64,000 nucleotides of DNA from Crocinitomicaceae bacterium (GTDB taxonomy: Bacteria > Bacteroidota > Bacteroidia > Flavobacteriales_D > Crocinitomicaceae). A program made the position numbers and the translations under genes. The stretch spans positions 47,748-111,747 of the forward strand of contig JAHEMR010000036.1 of NCBI GenBank assembly GCA_024643545.1, in the 5' to 3' direction. Shown here one piece after another: positions 17,335 through 26,954 of this stretch. Below the pieces are notes generated by a model. The model worked only from the letters and a program-made list of their open reading frames with translations, had not been told where the DNA came from and did no database searches. The stretch's first letter is position 1; each line of letters opens with the position of its first letter.

Positions 17335-17774
17335 ATCAATTGTACCAAATTGAGGTAAGCAGCTATTTTCAGAGATACGTACTCACTATCGTTTTCCGTA
17401 CAAGTGAACAGCAAAGTGCCGGGTGCTTTTAATTCTGTTATTAATCCATTCAACACATCTTGGATGTCATTAAACTCGTTTTCCAACATAAAACCAGTTC
17501 GATTCTCACCATAAGAAAAGATGCTTTGAAATTTTCGAGAAAAAAGTGGCTTGGTGCTCAATACCGATTCAATTTCCGCAGGATTTCCAACCCAAATGAT
17601 TTCAGTAGGTATTGATTCGATGAAATTTTCCAATGCCATTTGATCAGGTTGCATCCAAGTAAACACATCAATCCCCTTCAATTTCCCATGTGCACGAATG
17701 CTTGAACGCTCTACGTTACGTGAAGAATCCTTGGTTGAAATAGATTCAATATGATTGCGTTTACCCTGCGTCAT
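17331..17774 (-). CDS. Unrecognised protein between murD and ftsW
   Basis: A 147-residue protein that I do not recognise. It begins with a polar, basic region (about 30 residues, many serine and arginine), followed by a mixed alpha/beta part: KLKGIDVFTWMQPDQMALE, PTEIIWVGNPAEIESVL and a C-terminal TLLFTCTENDSEYVSLKIAA. There is no signal peptide, membrane segment or known motif. It starts 11 bp after murD and overlaps ftsW by 4 bp, so it sits tightly inside the dcw operon and must be expressed with it. The strand-helix pattern could be a Rossmann-like half domain, perhaps a decayed or minimal relative of a Mur-ligase C-terminal domain; this is a guess. A role in wall synthesis or division is inferred from position only. 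Confidence 0.7.
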   Translation of the reverse strand: MTQGKRNHIESISTKDSSRNVERSSIRAHGKLKGIDVFTWMQPDQMALENFIESIPTEIIWVGNPAEIESVLSTKPLFSRKFQSIFSYGENRTGFMLENEFNDIQDVLNGLITELKAPGTLLFTCTENDSEYVSLKIAAYLNLVQLI

Positions 17775-17785
17775 CTACCGATAAA

Positions 17786-19129
17786 TTACAACAATCTAAC
17801 AGCTTGTTTAAACTGATTTCCTCTGTCTTCATAGTTTTCGAATAGATCAAAACTTGCGCAAGCAGGAGAAAGAAGAACGGTTTCATCTTTTCGTGCTAAT
17901 CTATAACCGAAAGCAACAGCTTCCATTGCAGATTTTGCTTCAACAATTGTCTCAACAATACCAGAGAATGCTTCGATGATTTTTTGATTATCCTCACCTA
18001 AACAAACAATTGCTTTTACTTTGTCTCGCACTAGTTGCGTCAATTCGGAATAATCATTCCCTTTATCCACACCACCTACGATCCAAACTGTTGGATTTTC
18101 CATGCTTTCTAATGCGAACCAAGCAGAATTAATGTTCGTTGCTTTTGAATCGTTAATGAACTCGATTCCATTTACTTTCGCAACAAACTCAAGACGGTGT
18201 TCCACATTCGTGAAGTCCTCTAGACTCTCACGTACAATATCCTTACGGATTTCTACTAATCTCGCTGCGATCCCTGCAGCAAGAGCGTTTTGGGTATTGT
18301 GCTTACCCTTTAAAGCTAATTCATGTATTGACATGGCAAATTGTTGGTTTATATTGATTATTAGTTGTTTGTCTATTGCATAAGCTCCAGGATTTTGTTC
18401 TTCCTTCAATGAAAAGGGAGCCAAATTCACTTGAGGTGTTCTTTTTTTCATTTCACTGAAAATGATTGGATCATCTGCATTGAAAATGAACCAATCGTTT
18501 GTTGTTTGATTTTGTATAATGCGGAATTTCGAGTTCACGTAATTTTGCATATCATACTCATAGCGATCTAAATGATCTGGAGTAATGTTTGTTAATACAG
18601 CGATGTGTGCATGAAAATCATGCATGTCGTCTAGTTGAAATGAACTCAATTCAATCACATACCATTCATGATCTCCTTCAGCCACCTGTTTCGCAAAACT
18701 GTAACCGACATTTCCCGCTAATCCTACATCAAAACCAGCTTTTTTAAGGATATGGTGCGTCAACATGGATGTTGTCGTTTTTCCATTACTTCCCGTAATA
18801 CAGATGGTTTTACCGGTTGAATAGTATCCGCCAAATTCTATTTCCGAAATAACTTTTATTCCTTTTTCACGAATTGCTTTCATGACCGGAGTTTTCTCTG
18901 GAATTCCGGGAGATTTTATAATTAAATCGGCACTTAAAATTCGCTCCATGGAATGTTTCTCTTGTTCCCATTCAACATGGATATGATTCAATTCTTGTTG
19001 AAAAACCTCTTTAATCACTGAAAAATCAGAAACAAAAACATTCCATCCTTTTTGAACAGCCAACACAGCTGCGCCAACACCGGATTCACCAGCGCCTAGA
19101 ATGACCATATTTTTATTTTGACCGTTCAC
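17786..19129 (-). CDS. murD: UDP-N-acetylmuramoylalanine--D-glutamate ligase
   Basis: A 447-residue Mur ligase adding D-glutamate to UDP-MurNAc-L-Ala. Motifs are VILGAGESGVGAAVL at the N-terminus, the ATP loop ITGSNGKTTTSML, ELSSFQLDDM, ITPDHLDRY and the C-terminal FINDSKATNINSAWFALES. The frame begins with GTG at 19127-19129, two bases after the mraY stop; the first ATG (19106-19108) would start directly at the first beta strand. I keep the GTG start, with moderate certainty. Confidence 0.95.
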   Translation of the reverse strand: MNGQNKNMVILGAGESGVGAAVLAVQKGWNVFVSDFSVIKEVFQQELNHIHVEWEQEKHSMERILSADLIIKSPGIPEKTPVMKAIREKGIKVISEIEFGGYYSTGKTICITGSNGKTTTSMLTHHILKKAGFDVGLAGNVGYSFAKQVAEGDHEWYVIELSSFQLDDMHDFHAHIAVLTNITPDHLDRYEYDMQNYVNSKFRIIQNQTTNDWFIFNADDPIIFSEMKKRTPQVNLAPFSLKEEQNPGAYAIDKQLIININQQFAMSIHELALKGKHNTQNALAAGIAARLVEIRKDIVRESLEDFTNVEHRLEFVAKVNGIEFINDSKATNINSAWFALESMENPTVWIVGGVDKGNDYSELTQLVRDKVKAIVCLGEDNQKIIEAFSGIVETIVEAKSAMEAVAFGYRLARKDETVLLSPACASFDLFENYEDRGNQFKQAVRLL

Positions 19130-19131
19130 TT

Positions 19132-20376
19132 CTATCTTAATTTAAGGGTTACGATGGTTACAACTGCCAATAACACTGCAACAATCCAGAAGCGCGAAAC
19201 AATCTTCGCTTCATGGATTCCTTTTTTCTGAAAATGGTGATGCAATGGTGCCATTAAGAAGATTCTACGTCCCTCTCCAAAGCGCTTTTTAGTAAACTTG
19301 AAATATCCAACCTGCATGATAACAGATAGGTTTTCAATGAGGAAAATACCGCATAAAACCGGGATTAATAATTCTTTACGAATGGCAATTGCAAAAACTG
19401 CTATGATTCCACCAAGAGCTAAACTTCCAGTGTCCCCCATGAAAACTTGCGCAGGGAAAGAATTGTACCACAAAAATCCAATGCAAGCACCCACAAATGC
19501 GGCGATAAAAATTACTAATTCTTCGGCGTTTGGAATGTACATTACACCGAGGTAATCAGCGAAATTCGCATGCGAGCTAACGTAAGCAAGTATTGCTAAA
19601 GCCATACCCACAATGGCGGAAGTTCCGGTGGCAAGACCATCTAATCCATCGGTCATATTTGCACCATTTGAAACAGCAATGACAATAAAAATAACGATTG
19701 GAATAAACAACAACCATCCGTAGGATTTATGTAAATCACCAATTAACCAATTGTAGTTAAACTCATTTCCACGAATAAATGGAATGGTGGTCGTCATGTC
19801 ATCTGTTTTGATCCATTTGAAATGTTCACCTTGATTTTGGACGTGTAAGTGCGTCACAAATTTTTCATCTTGTTGTAATTGGTAGGTTGCTGAAACTCGT
19901 TTGTGTACCACCACATCATCTGAGAAGTATAAAATACATCCGACGATTAAGCCGACACCAATTTGACCGATTACTTTAAATGTTCCTTTTAATCCTTCTT
20001 TGTTCTTTTTAAATACTTTGATGTAATCGTCTAAAAAACCAATCAGACCAAGCCAAATCGTTGCAACAATCATCGTGATGACGTAGATGTTATGTAGTTT
20101 GGCAAATAAAAGAACCGGTATTAAAATAGCCGCAAGAATAATGATTCCACCCATGGTTGGCGTTCCCGATTTCTCAATTTGACCCGCGAGACCTAAATCG
20201 CGTACTGTTTCACCGATTTGTTGCTGACGTAATTTATTGATGATTTTCTTACCAATAACAATGGAAACGATGAGTGAAAAAATCAACGCAAGTCCAGCAC
20301 GGAACGAAATGTATTGAAACAAGCCAGCTCCTGGGAAATCTAAAGAATTGAGGTAGTCAAATAAATAGTATAGCAT
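19132..20376 (-). CDS. mraY: Phospho-N-acetylmuramoyl-pentapeptide transferase
   Basis: A 414-residue polytopic enzyme that joins UDP-MurNAc-pentapeptide to undecaprenyl phosphate, making lipid I. Visible motifs are [35 protein letters not shown] (catalytic aspartates), [15 protein letters not shown], and the C-terminal [24 protein letters not shown]. Between about residues 165 and 225 there is an extra soluble stretch ([12 protein letters not shown] to [10 protein letters not shown]) that makes the protein longer than the 360 residues of E. coli; I know such an insert from other Bacteroidota. Lies between murE and murD. Confidence 0.96.
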   Translation of the reverse strand: MLYYLFDYLNSLDFPGAGLFQYISFRAGLALIFSLIVSIVIGKKIINKLRQQQIGETVRDLGLAGQIEKSGTPTMGGIIILAAILIPVLLFAKLHNIYVITMIVATIWLGLIGFLDDYIKVFKKNKEGLKGTFKVIGQIGVGLIVGCILYFSDDVVVHKRVSATYQLQQDEKFVTHLHVQNQGEHFKWIKTDDMTTTIPFIRGNEFNYNWLIGDLHKSYGWLLFIPIVIFIVIAVSNGANMTDGLDGLATGTSAIVGMALAILAYVSSHANFADYLGVMYIPNAEELVIFIAAFVGACIGFLWYNSFPAQVFMGDTGSLALGGIIAVFAIAIRKELLIPVLCGIFLIENLSVIMQVGYFKFTKKRFGEGRRIFLMAPLHHHFQKKGIHEAKIVSRFWIVAVLLAVVTIVTLKLR

Positions 20377-20380
20377 CTGA

Positions 20381-21838
20381 TTATTTTTTCAAATGGTTAA
20401 AAAATTCTTCGGTTAATTTGAAATCGTCAAAGTCATGTTTAACTCCATTAATTTCTTGGTATTTCTCATGTCCTTTGCCCGCAATCAACACAATGTCACC
20501 CGTTTGAGCGAGCATGATTGCTGTTTTAATTGCTTGAGCACGGTCAATTATCGTTAATGCATTTTGAGCATCGGATGAAAGTCCAGCTTCCATATCTTTC
20601 AATATGGACTGTGGATCCTCGGTACGTGGATTATCGGATGTAAGTATTACTTGTTGGCTTTTTTTCGCAGCAATTGCCGCCATCACTGGACGTTTTTCTT
20701 TGTCACGGTCACCGCCACACCCAACAACAGAAATCACTTTTTGTCCATCCTTGCGAATCGCAGCGATTGTATTTAATACATTTTCAAGTGCATCAGGTGT
20801 ATGAGCATAATCGATAATTGCAGTAATTCCACCTTGACTTCGTATGTATTGAAATCTTCCTTCGACAGAGGCCAAGTTGCTCATTCCTCTCAACACATCC
20901 ATTGAGTCCAATCCTAGAAGTGTGCTTACACCGTAAACTGCCAAAAGGTTTAGTGCATTAAACTCACCAACTAGACGCGAACAGAGTTCAACACCATTTA
21001 TCGTCAGTGTTAAACCTGAAATCTCATTCTCTAATACTTTTCCTTTAAAGTCCGCTGGTGATTTAAGGGCGAAACTTCTTTTTTCTGCTTTAGTATTTTG
21101 CAGCATTACCGAACCATTGCGATCGTCTCCATTGATTAATGAAAATGAATTGGATGGTAATTCATCAAAAAATTGTTTTTTCACCCGGATGTATTCGGCA
21201 AATGTCTTGTGGTAATCGAGGTGGTCATGCGTTATGTTCGTGAAAACAGCACCTGCATATGAAATGCCATGGATGCGTTGTTGGTGAATCGCATGTGAAC
21301 TGACTTCCATAAAACAATGCGTACAACCTTGATCCACCATCTCGCGTAACAAAGCATTTAGTCGAATGGGATCAGGTGTGGTATGCGTGGATGGACTCGT
21401 TTTAGTTCCAATTTTATTTACCACTGTGGAGATAAGTCCACAAGAATAACCGAGACTCGTAAATAAATCATGAAGTAAGGTTGTCGTAGTTGTTTTTCCG
21501 TTCGTCCCGGTAATACCCACTAATTTTAATTCCTTAGATGGATTTTGGTAAAACTCACAGGAAACTTCCGCGAGGGTTGTATCCGTTTTTGGTACACGAA
21601 TTACACTTGCATCTGTGGGTAAATTAACGTTTTTTTCAACAACAAAAGCCCGACATCCTAAGTCATATGCCGATTGAACGTACTGGTGTCCATCGTTGAT
21701 AGAACCAACAATTGCAAAAAACAAACTTCCTTCCTTAGCATTCCTAGAATCAAAGGTTAGGGAAGTGATTTCCATCGTAAGCTCCCCTTGAATTACATCA
21801 AAGGAACTTTTCTTCAGTATGGTGGAAAGTAAGTGCAT
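20381..21838 (-). CDS. murE: UDP-MurNAc-tripeptide synthetase (meso-DAP type)
   Basis: A 485-residue Mur ligase adding the third amino acid of the stem peptide. The ATP loop is [15 protein letters not shown] and [24 protein letters not shown] follow. The motif SDNPRTEDP in the C-terminal domain contains DNPR, which in characterised MurE enzymes marks use of meso-diaminopimelate rather than lysine, so the wall is probably of the DAP type. Positioned between the penicillin-binding protein and mraY, with gaps of 1 and 4 bp. Confidence 0.96.
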   Translation of the reverse strand: MHLLSTILKKSSFDVIQGELTMEITSLTFDSRNAKEGSLFFAIVGSINDGHQYVQSAYDLGCRAFVVEKNVNLPTDASVIRVPKTDTTLAEVSCEFYQNPSKELKLVGITGTNGKTTTTTLLHDLFTSLGYSCGLISTVVNKIGTKTSPSTHTTPDPIRLNALLREMVDQGCTHCFMEVSSHAIHQQRIHGISYAGAVFTNITHDHLDYHKTFAEYIRVKKQFFDELPSNSFSLINGDDRNGSVMLQNTKAEKRSFALKSPADFKGKVLENEISGLTLTINGVELCSRLVGEFNALNLLAVYGVSTLLGLDSMDVLRGMSNLASVEGRFQYIRSQGGITAIIDYAHTPDALENVLNTIAAIRKDGQKVISVVGCGGDRDKEKRPVMAAIAAKKSQQVILTSDNPRTEDPQSILKDMEAGLSSDAQNALTIIDRAQAIKTAIMLAQTGDIVLIAGKGHEKYQEINGVKHDFDDFKLTEEFFNHLKK

Positions 21839-21839
21839 G

Positions 21840-23951
21840 TTAATTCAGCGATATTTTAATTAATTGACCTTTAACTAATGGATTTCCAGCCTTAACAGAT
21901 TGAGCTTTCACCACCCCTTTACCTGAAATTTGTACGATTAACCCAGCCGATTCCAATAAGTAAACTGCATCTTTTGCTGTAAGTCCAGTAACATCTGGCA
22001 CTAATTTTTTATTTATTTTCTTGCCATTTATGTGAATGGAACCTTTTAATGTATCAGACTTAATCCACTCAGTTTCTTCATTTAATTGATACCTTAGGTT
22101 AAATGATTTTAAAATCTGGGTAACATCACGACTTGCAGCAGCTTTTACTTTCGGTAGGTCAGTTGACTTTACAGCTCGTTTGGAGTTTACCGCTTTGTGG
22201 TATTGCAATGCGGAGGCGTATACTTTATTTGCGATTTCAGCGAAAACGGTTCCGGATACTCTTGCGCCGTAATACTCTCTTTTCGGTTTTGATATAACTA
22301 CAATACATGAATAAATCGGTTTGTTTGCCGGAAAATAACCAACGAAAGACGCTTGATAAAAACTCATTTTTTCATCATTAAATTTCTTGTTGTCGCCTAA
22401 AAGTTTGGCCGTACCCGTTTTTCCAGCGATGGTAAAAAAAGAACTTTTCAAATCATGTCCAGTTCCATTAATCATGACACCTTCAAGACAAGATTTCATC
22501 ACAGCCAATGTGTTTTTTGAGCAGATTTGGTCTTTGATAATCACTGGCTTAAATGTTTTTATAACGTTGCCTGATCTTGTTATTTGCTGGACAAACTGTG
22601 GACGAACAAGCGTTCCATTATTTGCAACTGCGTTGTAAAACGCCAGTGTTTGAATTGGGGATTGTTTTAACTCATAACCAATCGACATCCACGGAATGGA
22701 CAAAGCTGACCAGCCAGGCATCCCCGGTTTGCGTACGAAAGGTTTTTTTTCTCCTTCGATATCGATCCCTAATTTTTCCGTTAATCCAAAAGATGCCAAG
22801 CGTTCAATAAACTTTTCAGGTTCTGAACGGTAGGCTTTGTAACAAATTTGCGCAATCACATTCGAAGATTTCTCAAATGCTTTTTTAATCGTAATTGTTC
22901 CATAACCCATCCCATGGTTGGAATCAGATAATTTTCCACCAGCTATAGAATACGTTCCACTTGCGTTAACCTTATCGGTGATTTTAAACTTTTTATCCTC
23001 AAGTCCGGCCATTAAGGAAGCCAACTTATAGGTCGATCCAGGAACCTCTGCATTACCAATGGCAAAATTGTACGATTCAGCATAACCGCCTTTTTCTTGC
23101 TTAGACAAATTTGCAATTGCTCGAACGAAACCAGTTTTAACATCCATTACAATGACACACCCTTCTTGTGCGTTCATGTAAATCATTTGTTTTTCAAGTT
23201 CTGAATGAGCAACCTCTTGGATTTCTTTATCAATGGAAGTAATTACATTCGCTCCTTCAACCGCATCCTTTATTATTTTTCCAGTTTTTTTCCATCCTGA
23301 AGAAATTCTTTGCTCAAGTTCAATTCCATCCTCACCTTTTAAGTAGTGGTAAAAGGCACCTTCAATCCCCACTTTGTACTCTTTTTTGTCGAATTTGTAA
23401 TACCCAAGGGTTCTACTTAACATATTTCCGTAAGGTTTTTTACGTAAAATGGTTTCTTCATTATCAATGATTCCACCTTTCATTTGACCCTCTTTGAAAA
23501 TGGGTAGTTTATTCAACATTTTGCGCTCGTCATTCGTAACGCGTTTTCGAATCAACAAGTAACGTGATTTGCGTGCTCTTGCGCTTCGAATTTCGTTTTC
23601 ATATTCTCGTGCAGACTTTTCGGGATACATTTTATGTAAACCGGCAGTTAGTCCGGCAATTTCCGCATCAAATAACTTTTGGTCCACAACAGTGGCATCC
23701 ATATGAATGTCATAAAACGTAACAGAAGTAACAAGTGGAATTCCATTCATGTCCAAAATCTCTCCCATCCGAGGAACTCTTTTTACTGTTTGGACTGGTA
23801 ATTTTTTATCCACGTTACCAAAGAGCGATTCCCTTCCTTCGAGTTGCAAGGTGATGGTATTATAAAGCACCACAAGTATTAAAAACACGAATGTGAAGTA
23901 AATCGTATAGGCACGATGTTTCAAGAATTTTTTATCCAAGTCCTTACTCAT
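21840..23951 (-). CDS. ftsI: Septal penicillin-binding protein (FtsI/PBP3) with PASTA domain
   Basis: A 703-residue class B transpeptidase. One membrane helix (AYTIYFTFVFLILVVLY) follows a short cytoplasmic N-terminus; the PBP dimerisation region comes next, and the transpeptidase domain holds the three active-site motifs: STYK (catalytic serine about 306), SSN (about 362-364) and KTGT. A single PASTA domain closes the protein (KKLVPDVTGLTAKDAVYLLE and onwards), unlike E. coli FtsI. It crosslinks septal wall with FtsW. Its ATG overlaps the end of ftsL by 8 bp. Confidence 0.95.
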   Translation of the reverse strand: MSKDLDKKFLKHRAYTIYFTFVFLILVVLYNTITLQLEGRESLFGNVDKKLPVQTVKRVPRMGEILDMNGIPLVTSVTFYDIHMDATVVDQKLFDAEIAGLTAGLHKMYPEKSAREYENEIRSARARKSRYLLIRKRVTNDERKMLNKLPIFKEGQMKGGIIDNEETILRKKPYGNMLSRTLGYYKFDKKEYKVGIEGAFYHYLKGEDGIELEQRISSGWKKTGKIIKDAVEGANVITSIDKEIQEVAHSELEKQMIYMNAQEGCVIVMDVKTGFVRAIANLSKQEKGGYAESYNFAIGNAEVPGSTYKLASLMAGLEDKKFKITDKVNASGTYSIAGGKLSDSNHGMGYGTITIKKAFEKSSNVIAQICYKAYRSEPEKFIERLASFGLTEKLGIDIEGEKKPFVRKPGMPGWSALSIPWMSIGYELKQSPIQTLAFYNAVANNGTLVRPQFVQQITRSGNVIKTFKPVIIKDQICSKNTLAVMKSCLEGVMINGTGHDLKSSFFTIAGKTGTAKLLGDNKKFNDEKMSFYQASFVGYFPANKPIYSCIVVISKPKREYYGARVSGTVFAEIANKVYASALQYHKAVNSKRAVKSTDLPKVKAAASRDVTQILKSFNLRYQLNEETEWIKSDTLKGSIHINGKKINKKLVPDVTGLTAKDAVYLLESAGLIVQISGKGVVKAQSVKAGNPLVKGQLIKISLN

Positions 23952-24351
23952 TATCTTTTCGTTTCAAACGAATGACTTTCGTTGCGTTTTTTGTTTCTTT
24001 TATTTGTCGATTCTCTAGCTTTTCAGCTAGTTTATACCTTCTTGTTCTTAATTCTAGTCGCGCTTTAGCTTCAATGTATTCTGCAGCATTTTGATCTAGT
24101 TCTTTTTGTGCATTGTCTAAGTCTTTGTTCACTTGTTTGCCGTAATAACCTTTTGCCACAAGTAAAATCAATAAAAACATGATGAAGAAAATGTAATTCA
24201 AGTTATTCAAAACAAATTCCTTCGTAAGAAAGTCTCCGTTGAGGATTTGAGTAAAAGCAGAAGCTTTCGAAGTGCTTTTTTCGCTTTTCGAAGTTTTCGG
24301 TTTTTCCGACTTTGGCGCTTTACCACCTACTATGTATTCATCTTCATGCAT
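23944..24351 (-). CDS. ftsL: FtsL-like cell division protein
   Basis: A 135-residue bitopic protein: a charged, serine/lysine-rich cytoplasmic N-terminus, one membrane helix (YIFFIMFLLILLVAKGYYG) and a periplasmic coiled-coil stretch (KDLDNAQKELDQNAAEYIEAKARLE, shown only in part here). Size, topology and the place between rsmH and ftsI match FtsL; sequence identity to named FtsL proteins is low, as is usual. A frame opens at TTG 24363, but the ATG at 24349-24351 is preferred; it overlaps the rsmH end by 8 bp. Confidence 0.85.
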   Translation of the reverse strand: MHEDEYIVGGKAPKSEKPKTSKSEKSTSKASAFTQILNGDFLTKEFVLNNLNYIFFIMFLLILLVAKGYYGKQVNKDLDNAQKELDQNAAEYIEAKARLELRTRRYKLAEKLENRQIKETKNATKVIRLKRKDNE

Positions 24352-25258
24352 TCTTTTCTGCAATTCTTAATTTCGCACTGCGCGCTCGTGGATTGCGTTC
24401 ATTTTCTGCATCGCTAGAAACAATGGGATGTCGAACAACTTCCGTTAGCGGCTTTTGTACATTTCCAAAAAAGTCTTTTTCGATTTCACCTGAAAAGGAT
24501 CCGCGTTTCATGAAATTTTTAACGAGGCGATCTTCAAGGGAATGATAGGAAATCACGACCAATCTTCCTCCTGGCGACAAAACATCTGCGGCTTGAGTAA
24601 GCATGTCCTCTAATACTTGCAACTCTTGATTAACCTCAATTCGAATGGCTTGAAAAACCTGCGCATAAAATTTATGGTCTTTAAATTTAGGCGCGAAGCG
24701 TTTTAACATATGCATTAGGTCACCCGTAGTTGCGATGACGCCATCTGCTCTTTTACGAATGATTTCAGAGGCAATTCCACGTGCATTTTTCAACTCACCG
24801 TAATTTCTAAAAATGCGGATAAGCTCATGCTCTTCGTATTCATTGACAACATGAAAAGCAGATTTTCCTGACTGTTGATTCATGCGCATATCTAAGGGTG
24901 CGCTTTCGCGAATAGAAAACCCTCGTTCACCTGTGTCAAATTGATGAGATGAAACCCCTAAATCAGCGAGGATTCCATCCACCTGATTCGTACGCATTAA
25001 TTGCAAGTGATTTTTTAGAAAAGCAAAATTTGCTGCAACAAAATGGAAGTTTGGAGCCTCCCATGCATTTTTTTTAGCGTCGGAATCCTGGTCAAACACA
25101 ATTAATTTTCCTTCAGCAGTTAGGTGCTTGAAAATCTCTTTTGCGTGTCCACCGCCACCAAAGGTCACATCAACATACGTACCATTTGGCTTTATCACCA
25201 AGGCATCTATGCTTTCTTGAAAAAGAACCGGTATGTGATAGTTTGTATTATTCTCCAT
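24344..25258 (-). CDS. rsmH: 16S rRNA m4C1402 methyltransferase
   Basis: A 304-residue SAM-dependent enzyme (MraW) that N4-methylates C1402 in 16S rRNA. Motifs: YHIPVLFQESIDALV, the SAM site YVDVTFGGGGHAKEI, DGILADLGVSSHQFD, RGFSIRESAPLDMRMN and the C-terminal VVISYHSLEDRLVKNFM. The ATG at 25256-25258 is chosen; an upstream GTG frame would extend further into mraZ. It still overlaps the mraZ stop by 11 bp, so coupling is likely. Confidence 0.96.
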   Translation of the reverse strand: MENNTNYHIPVLFQESIDALVIKPNGTYVDVTFGGGGHAKEIFKHLTAEGKLIVFDQDSDAKKNAWEAPNFHFVAANFAFLKNHLQLMRTNQVDGILADLGVSSHQFDTGERGFSIRESAPLDMRMNQQSGKSAFHVVNEYEEHELIRIFRNYGELKNARGIASEIIRKRADGVIATTGDLMHMLKRFAPKFKDHKFYAQVFQAIRIEVNQELQVLEDMLTQAADVLSPGGRLVVISYHSLEDRLVKNFMKRGSFSGEIEKDFFGNVQKPLTEVVRHPIVSSDAENERNPRARSAKLRIAEKNA

Positions 25259-25706
25259 TGTCCAAATCACCCATTACTTCATCCGCCAAATCAGCGAAAT
25301 CAGCCATGTTTCCTTCAATCATATTGAAGTATTTGGATTTGTCCCAGATTTCAATTCTGTCGTTGTATGCAATAAGCATTACTTCCGAAACTAATCCCAC
25401 GCGCTCCATGTGAGCAATTGGAATCAATAAACGTCCCGCGTTATCTAATGCCAATTGTTTTGCTCCTTGATGGAACAAACGGTAAAACATTCGGTTTTGC
25501 GGTTTAAACAAGTTCAACTTAGAAAGTTTAGCGCTAATTAATTCCCAATCTGAAAGTGGGTAAAGCGTTAAACAGTCTTCGAATCCTTTGTTCAACATGA
25601 AATCTCGCTGGGACGCAGGAGGAAGTTGCTTCCGTAATCCGGAAGGCAAAAGAAATCGGCCTTTTTCATCCAATTTCACTTCAAATTCTCCTACTAATCC
25701 TGCCAT
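25248..25706 (-). CDS. mraZ: Transcriptional regulator MraZ
   Basis: A 152-residue AbrB-fold protein with the two tandem halves of the family: EFEVKLDEKGRFLLPSGLRK near the N-terminus and LDNAGRLLIPIAHME in the second half; each holds the DxxGRxxxP pattern. In E. coli and other bacteria MraZ binds short GTGG-type repeats before its own gene and controls the dcw operon. It is the first gene of the cluster here, and repeats of that kind with 10-bp spacing lie upstream (25739-25753 and 25863-25878), so autoregulation is plausible. Confidence 0.95.
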   Translation of the reverse strand: MAGLVGEFEVKLDEKGRFLLPSGLRKQLPPASQRDFMLNKGFEDCLTLYPLSDWELISAKLSKLNLFKPQNRMFYRLFHQGAKQLALDNAGRLLIPIAHMERVGLVSEVMLIAYNDRIEIWDKSKYFNMIEGNMADFADLADEVMGDLDNGE

Positions 25707-25738
25707 AGCTTTATAATGGGTAAAATTAGTGGATTTCT

Positions 25739-25753
25739 ACCACTTTTTACCAC
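25739..25753 (-). promoter_or_regulatory. Candidate MraZ boxes, proximal pair
   Basis: On the minus strand GTGGTAAAAAGTGGT gives two GTGGT boxes exactly 10 bp apart, 33 bp upstream of the mraZ ATG and downstream of the predicted promoter. Known MraZ sites are direct repeats of this kind with 5-nt spacers. Confidence 0.5.
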
Positions 25754-25785
25754 TGGATTTTTAATTGTTAATAACTTCTAACGTT

Positions 25786-25816
25786 CAAAGGTATTTAATG
25801 TTTCGTTTTTAACAAA
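25786..25816 (-). promoter_or_regulatory. Promoter of the dcw operon
   Basis: On the minus strand TTTG (25816-25813), a 19-nt spacer and TACCTTTG (25793-25786) match the Bacteroidota TTTG/TAnnTTTG consensus exactly. It predicts a leader of about 75 nt before mraZ. A second TACCTTTG lies at 25822-25829 with poorer spacing. Confidence 0.75.
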
Positions 25817-25862
25817 ATAAACAAAGGTAAAATCCAATAAAATCAATAATTCAAGAGCATTT

Positions 25863-25878
25863 GTGGGAATTAGTGGGA
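25863..25878 (+). promoter_or_regulatory. Candidate MraZ boxes, distal pair
   Basis: GTGGGAATTAGTGGGA on the plus strand holds two TGGGA boxes 10 bp apart, the textbook MraZ spacing, but in the opposite orientation to mraZ and upstream of its promoter. They lie 75 bp before the divergent transporter gene at 25953. Confidence 0.45.
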
Positions 25879-25940
25879 GACTTTTAAACAACCTGTTCAT
25901 TTCCCTTGGTTATACACAAATTCACTCTTGAAATTATGTG

Positions 25941-25948
25941 TACTTTTG
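25941..25948 (+). promoter_or_regulatory. TAnnTTTG box abutting the EamA gene
   Basis: TACTTTTG lies 4 nt before the GTG start at 25953, which predicts a leaderless transcript. No TTTG at the ideal spacing. Confidence 0.45.
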
Positions 25949-25952
25949 AGCC

Positions 25953-26867
25953 GTGAAAAACAATGTAAAAAGTTGGCTACTACTTGCCTTGCTCGCATGC
26001 ATATGGGGGAGCTCCTTTATTCTCATGAAAAAAGGAATGTACAATGCACAGGGCGAAGTGATTTTCTCATCGAACCAAGTTGGAACAATGCGCATGCTTT
26101 TGGCTGGATTGAGCCTTTTGCCATTTTCCATTCAAGCAATGCGGCAGTTGAAACAGAAAAAAGACCTGCTTTATTTTTCAATTGTGGGTGTCTGTGGGAA
26201 TTTCATCCCGGCCTTTTTGTTTACCTATGCTGAAACGCATCTTTCCTCTGGACTAGCGGGAATCATGAACTCTTTTACGCCCATCTTTACGTTGCTCGTT
26301 GGATTCTTATTGTTCTCTCAAAAAATCACCTCTTTTCAAGTCATTGGCACGTGCATTGGATTTGGTGGAATTACTTTACTGATATTAACGGGTGGAAACA
26401 TTTCCGCTGACGGTGAAGGATTGATTCCATCCTTAGCTATCGTCTTAGCAACCTTTCTTTATGGCATCAGTCTCAATACGATTAAATTCAAACTTGCTGC
26501 TTACAAACCGATTCACGTTGCATCTGGTGGATTCTTTATGGTCTTTATTCCGTCCATCATTGGCTTCTTCGCGTTTGATACCTTATCGGTCTTTCGCGCA
26601 AATCCAGATGCATTAAGTGGCTTTACAGCCATTGCCATCTTGGCGGTCATTGGAACCGCGTTTGCTGTTTTCCTATTCAATGGCATCATTCAATCTTCCT
26701 CCGCCTTGTTTGCGAGTAGTGTGACTTACTTGATTCCGATTGTCGCTGTGATCATTGGTTCTTTCTTTCATGAACACATTCAGTTTGCGCAAATTTTATC
26801 TATGTTCATTGTCATATCCGGAGTGCTTTTGGCCAATTATGGTCATTTATTGAAAAAACAAGGGTGA
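25953..26867 (+). CDS. EamA/DMT-family transporter
   Basis: A 304-residue inner membrane protein with about ten hydrophobic segments in two homologous halves. The N-terminal signature WLLLALLACIWGSSFILMKKG and the conserved PIFTLLVGFLLF in half one, with a repeat-like LIPIVAVIIGSFFHEH in half two, mark the EamA (drug/metabolite) superfamily. Substrate unknown; relatives export amino acids or other metabolites. The start is GTG at 25953, directly behind a promoter-like box; the N-terminus would be poor with any later start. Divergent from mraZ and transcribed alone; rplU has its own promoter. Confidence 0.9.
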   Translation: MKNNVKSWLLLALLACIWGSSFILMKKGMYNAQGEVIFSSNQVGTMRMLLAGLSLLPFSIQAMRQLKQKKDLLYFSIVGVCGNFIPAFLFTYAETHLSSGLAGIMNSFTPIFTLLVGFLLFSQKITSFQVIGTCIGFGGITLLILTGGNISADGEGLIPSLAIVLATFLYGISLNTIKFKLAAYKPIHVASGGFFMVFIPSIIGFFAFDTLSVFRANPDALSGFTAIAILAVIGTAFAVFLFNGIIQSSSALFASSVTYLIPIVAVIIGSFFHEHIQFAQILSMFIVISGVLLANYGHLLKKQG

Positions 26868-26882
26868 AAAAATGTCAATTCA

Positions 26883-26913
26883 TTTGTCATTTGAATTTAA
26901 ATATGTATCTTTG
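26883..26913 (+). promoter_or_regulatory. Promoter of rplU-rpmA
   Basis: TTTG (26883-26886), 19 nt, TATCTTTG (26906-26913): an exact match to the Bacteroidota consensus. It gives a leader of about 38 nt, which starts with a short hairpin-capable GCCC...GGGC (26913-26929). Confidence 0.8.
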
Positions 26914-26954
26914 CCCTCCAATTTTGGGCGAAATAATAAATTAAAACAAGCTAT

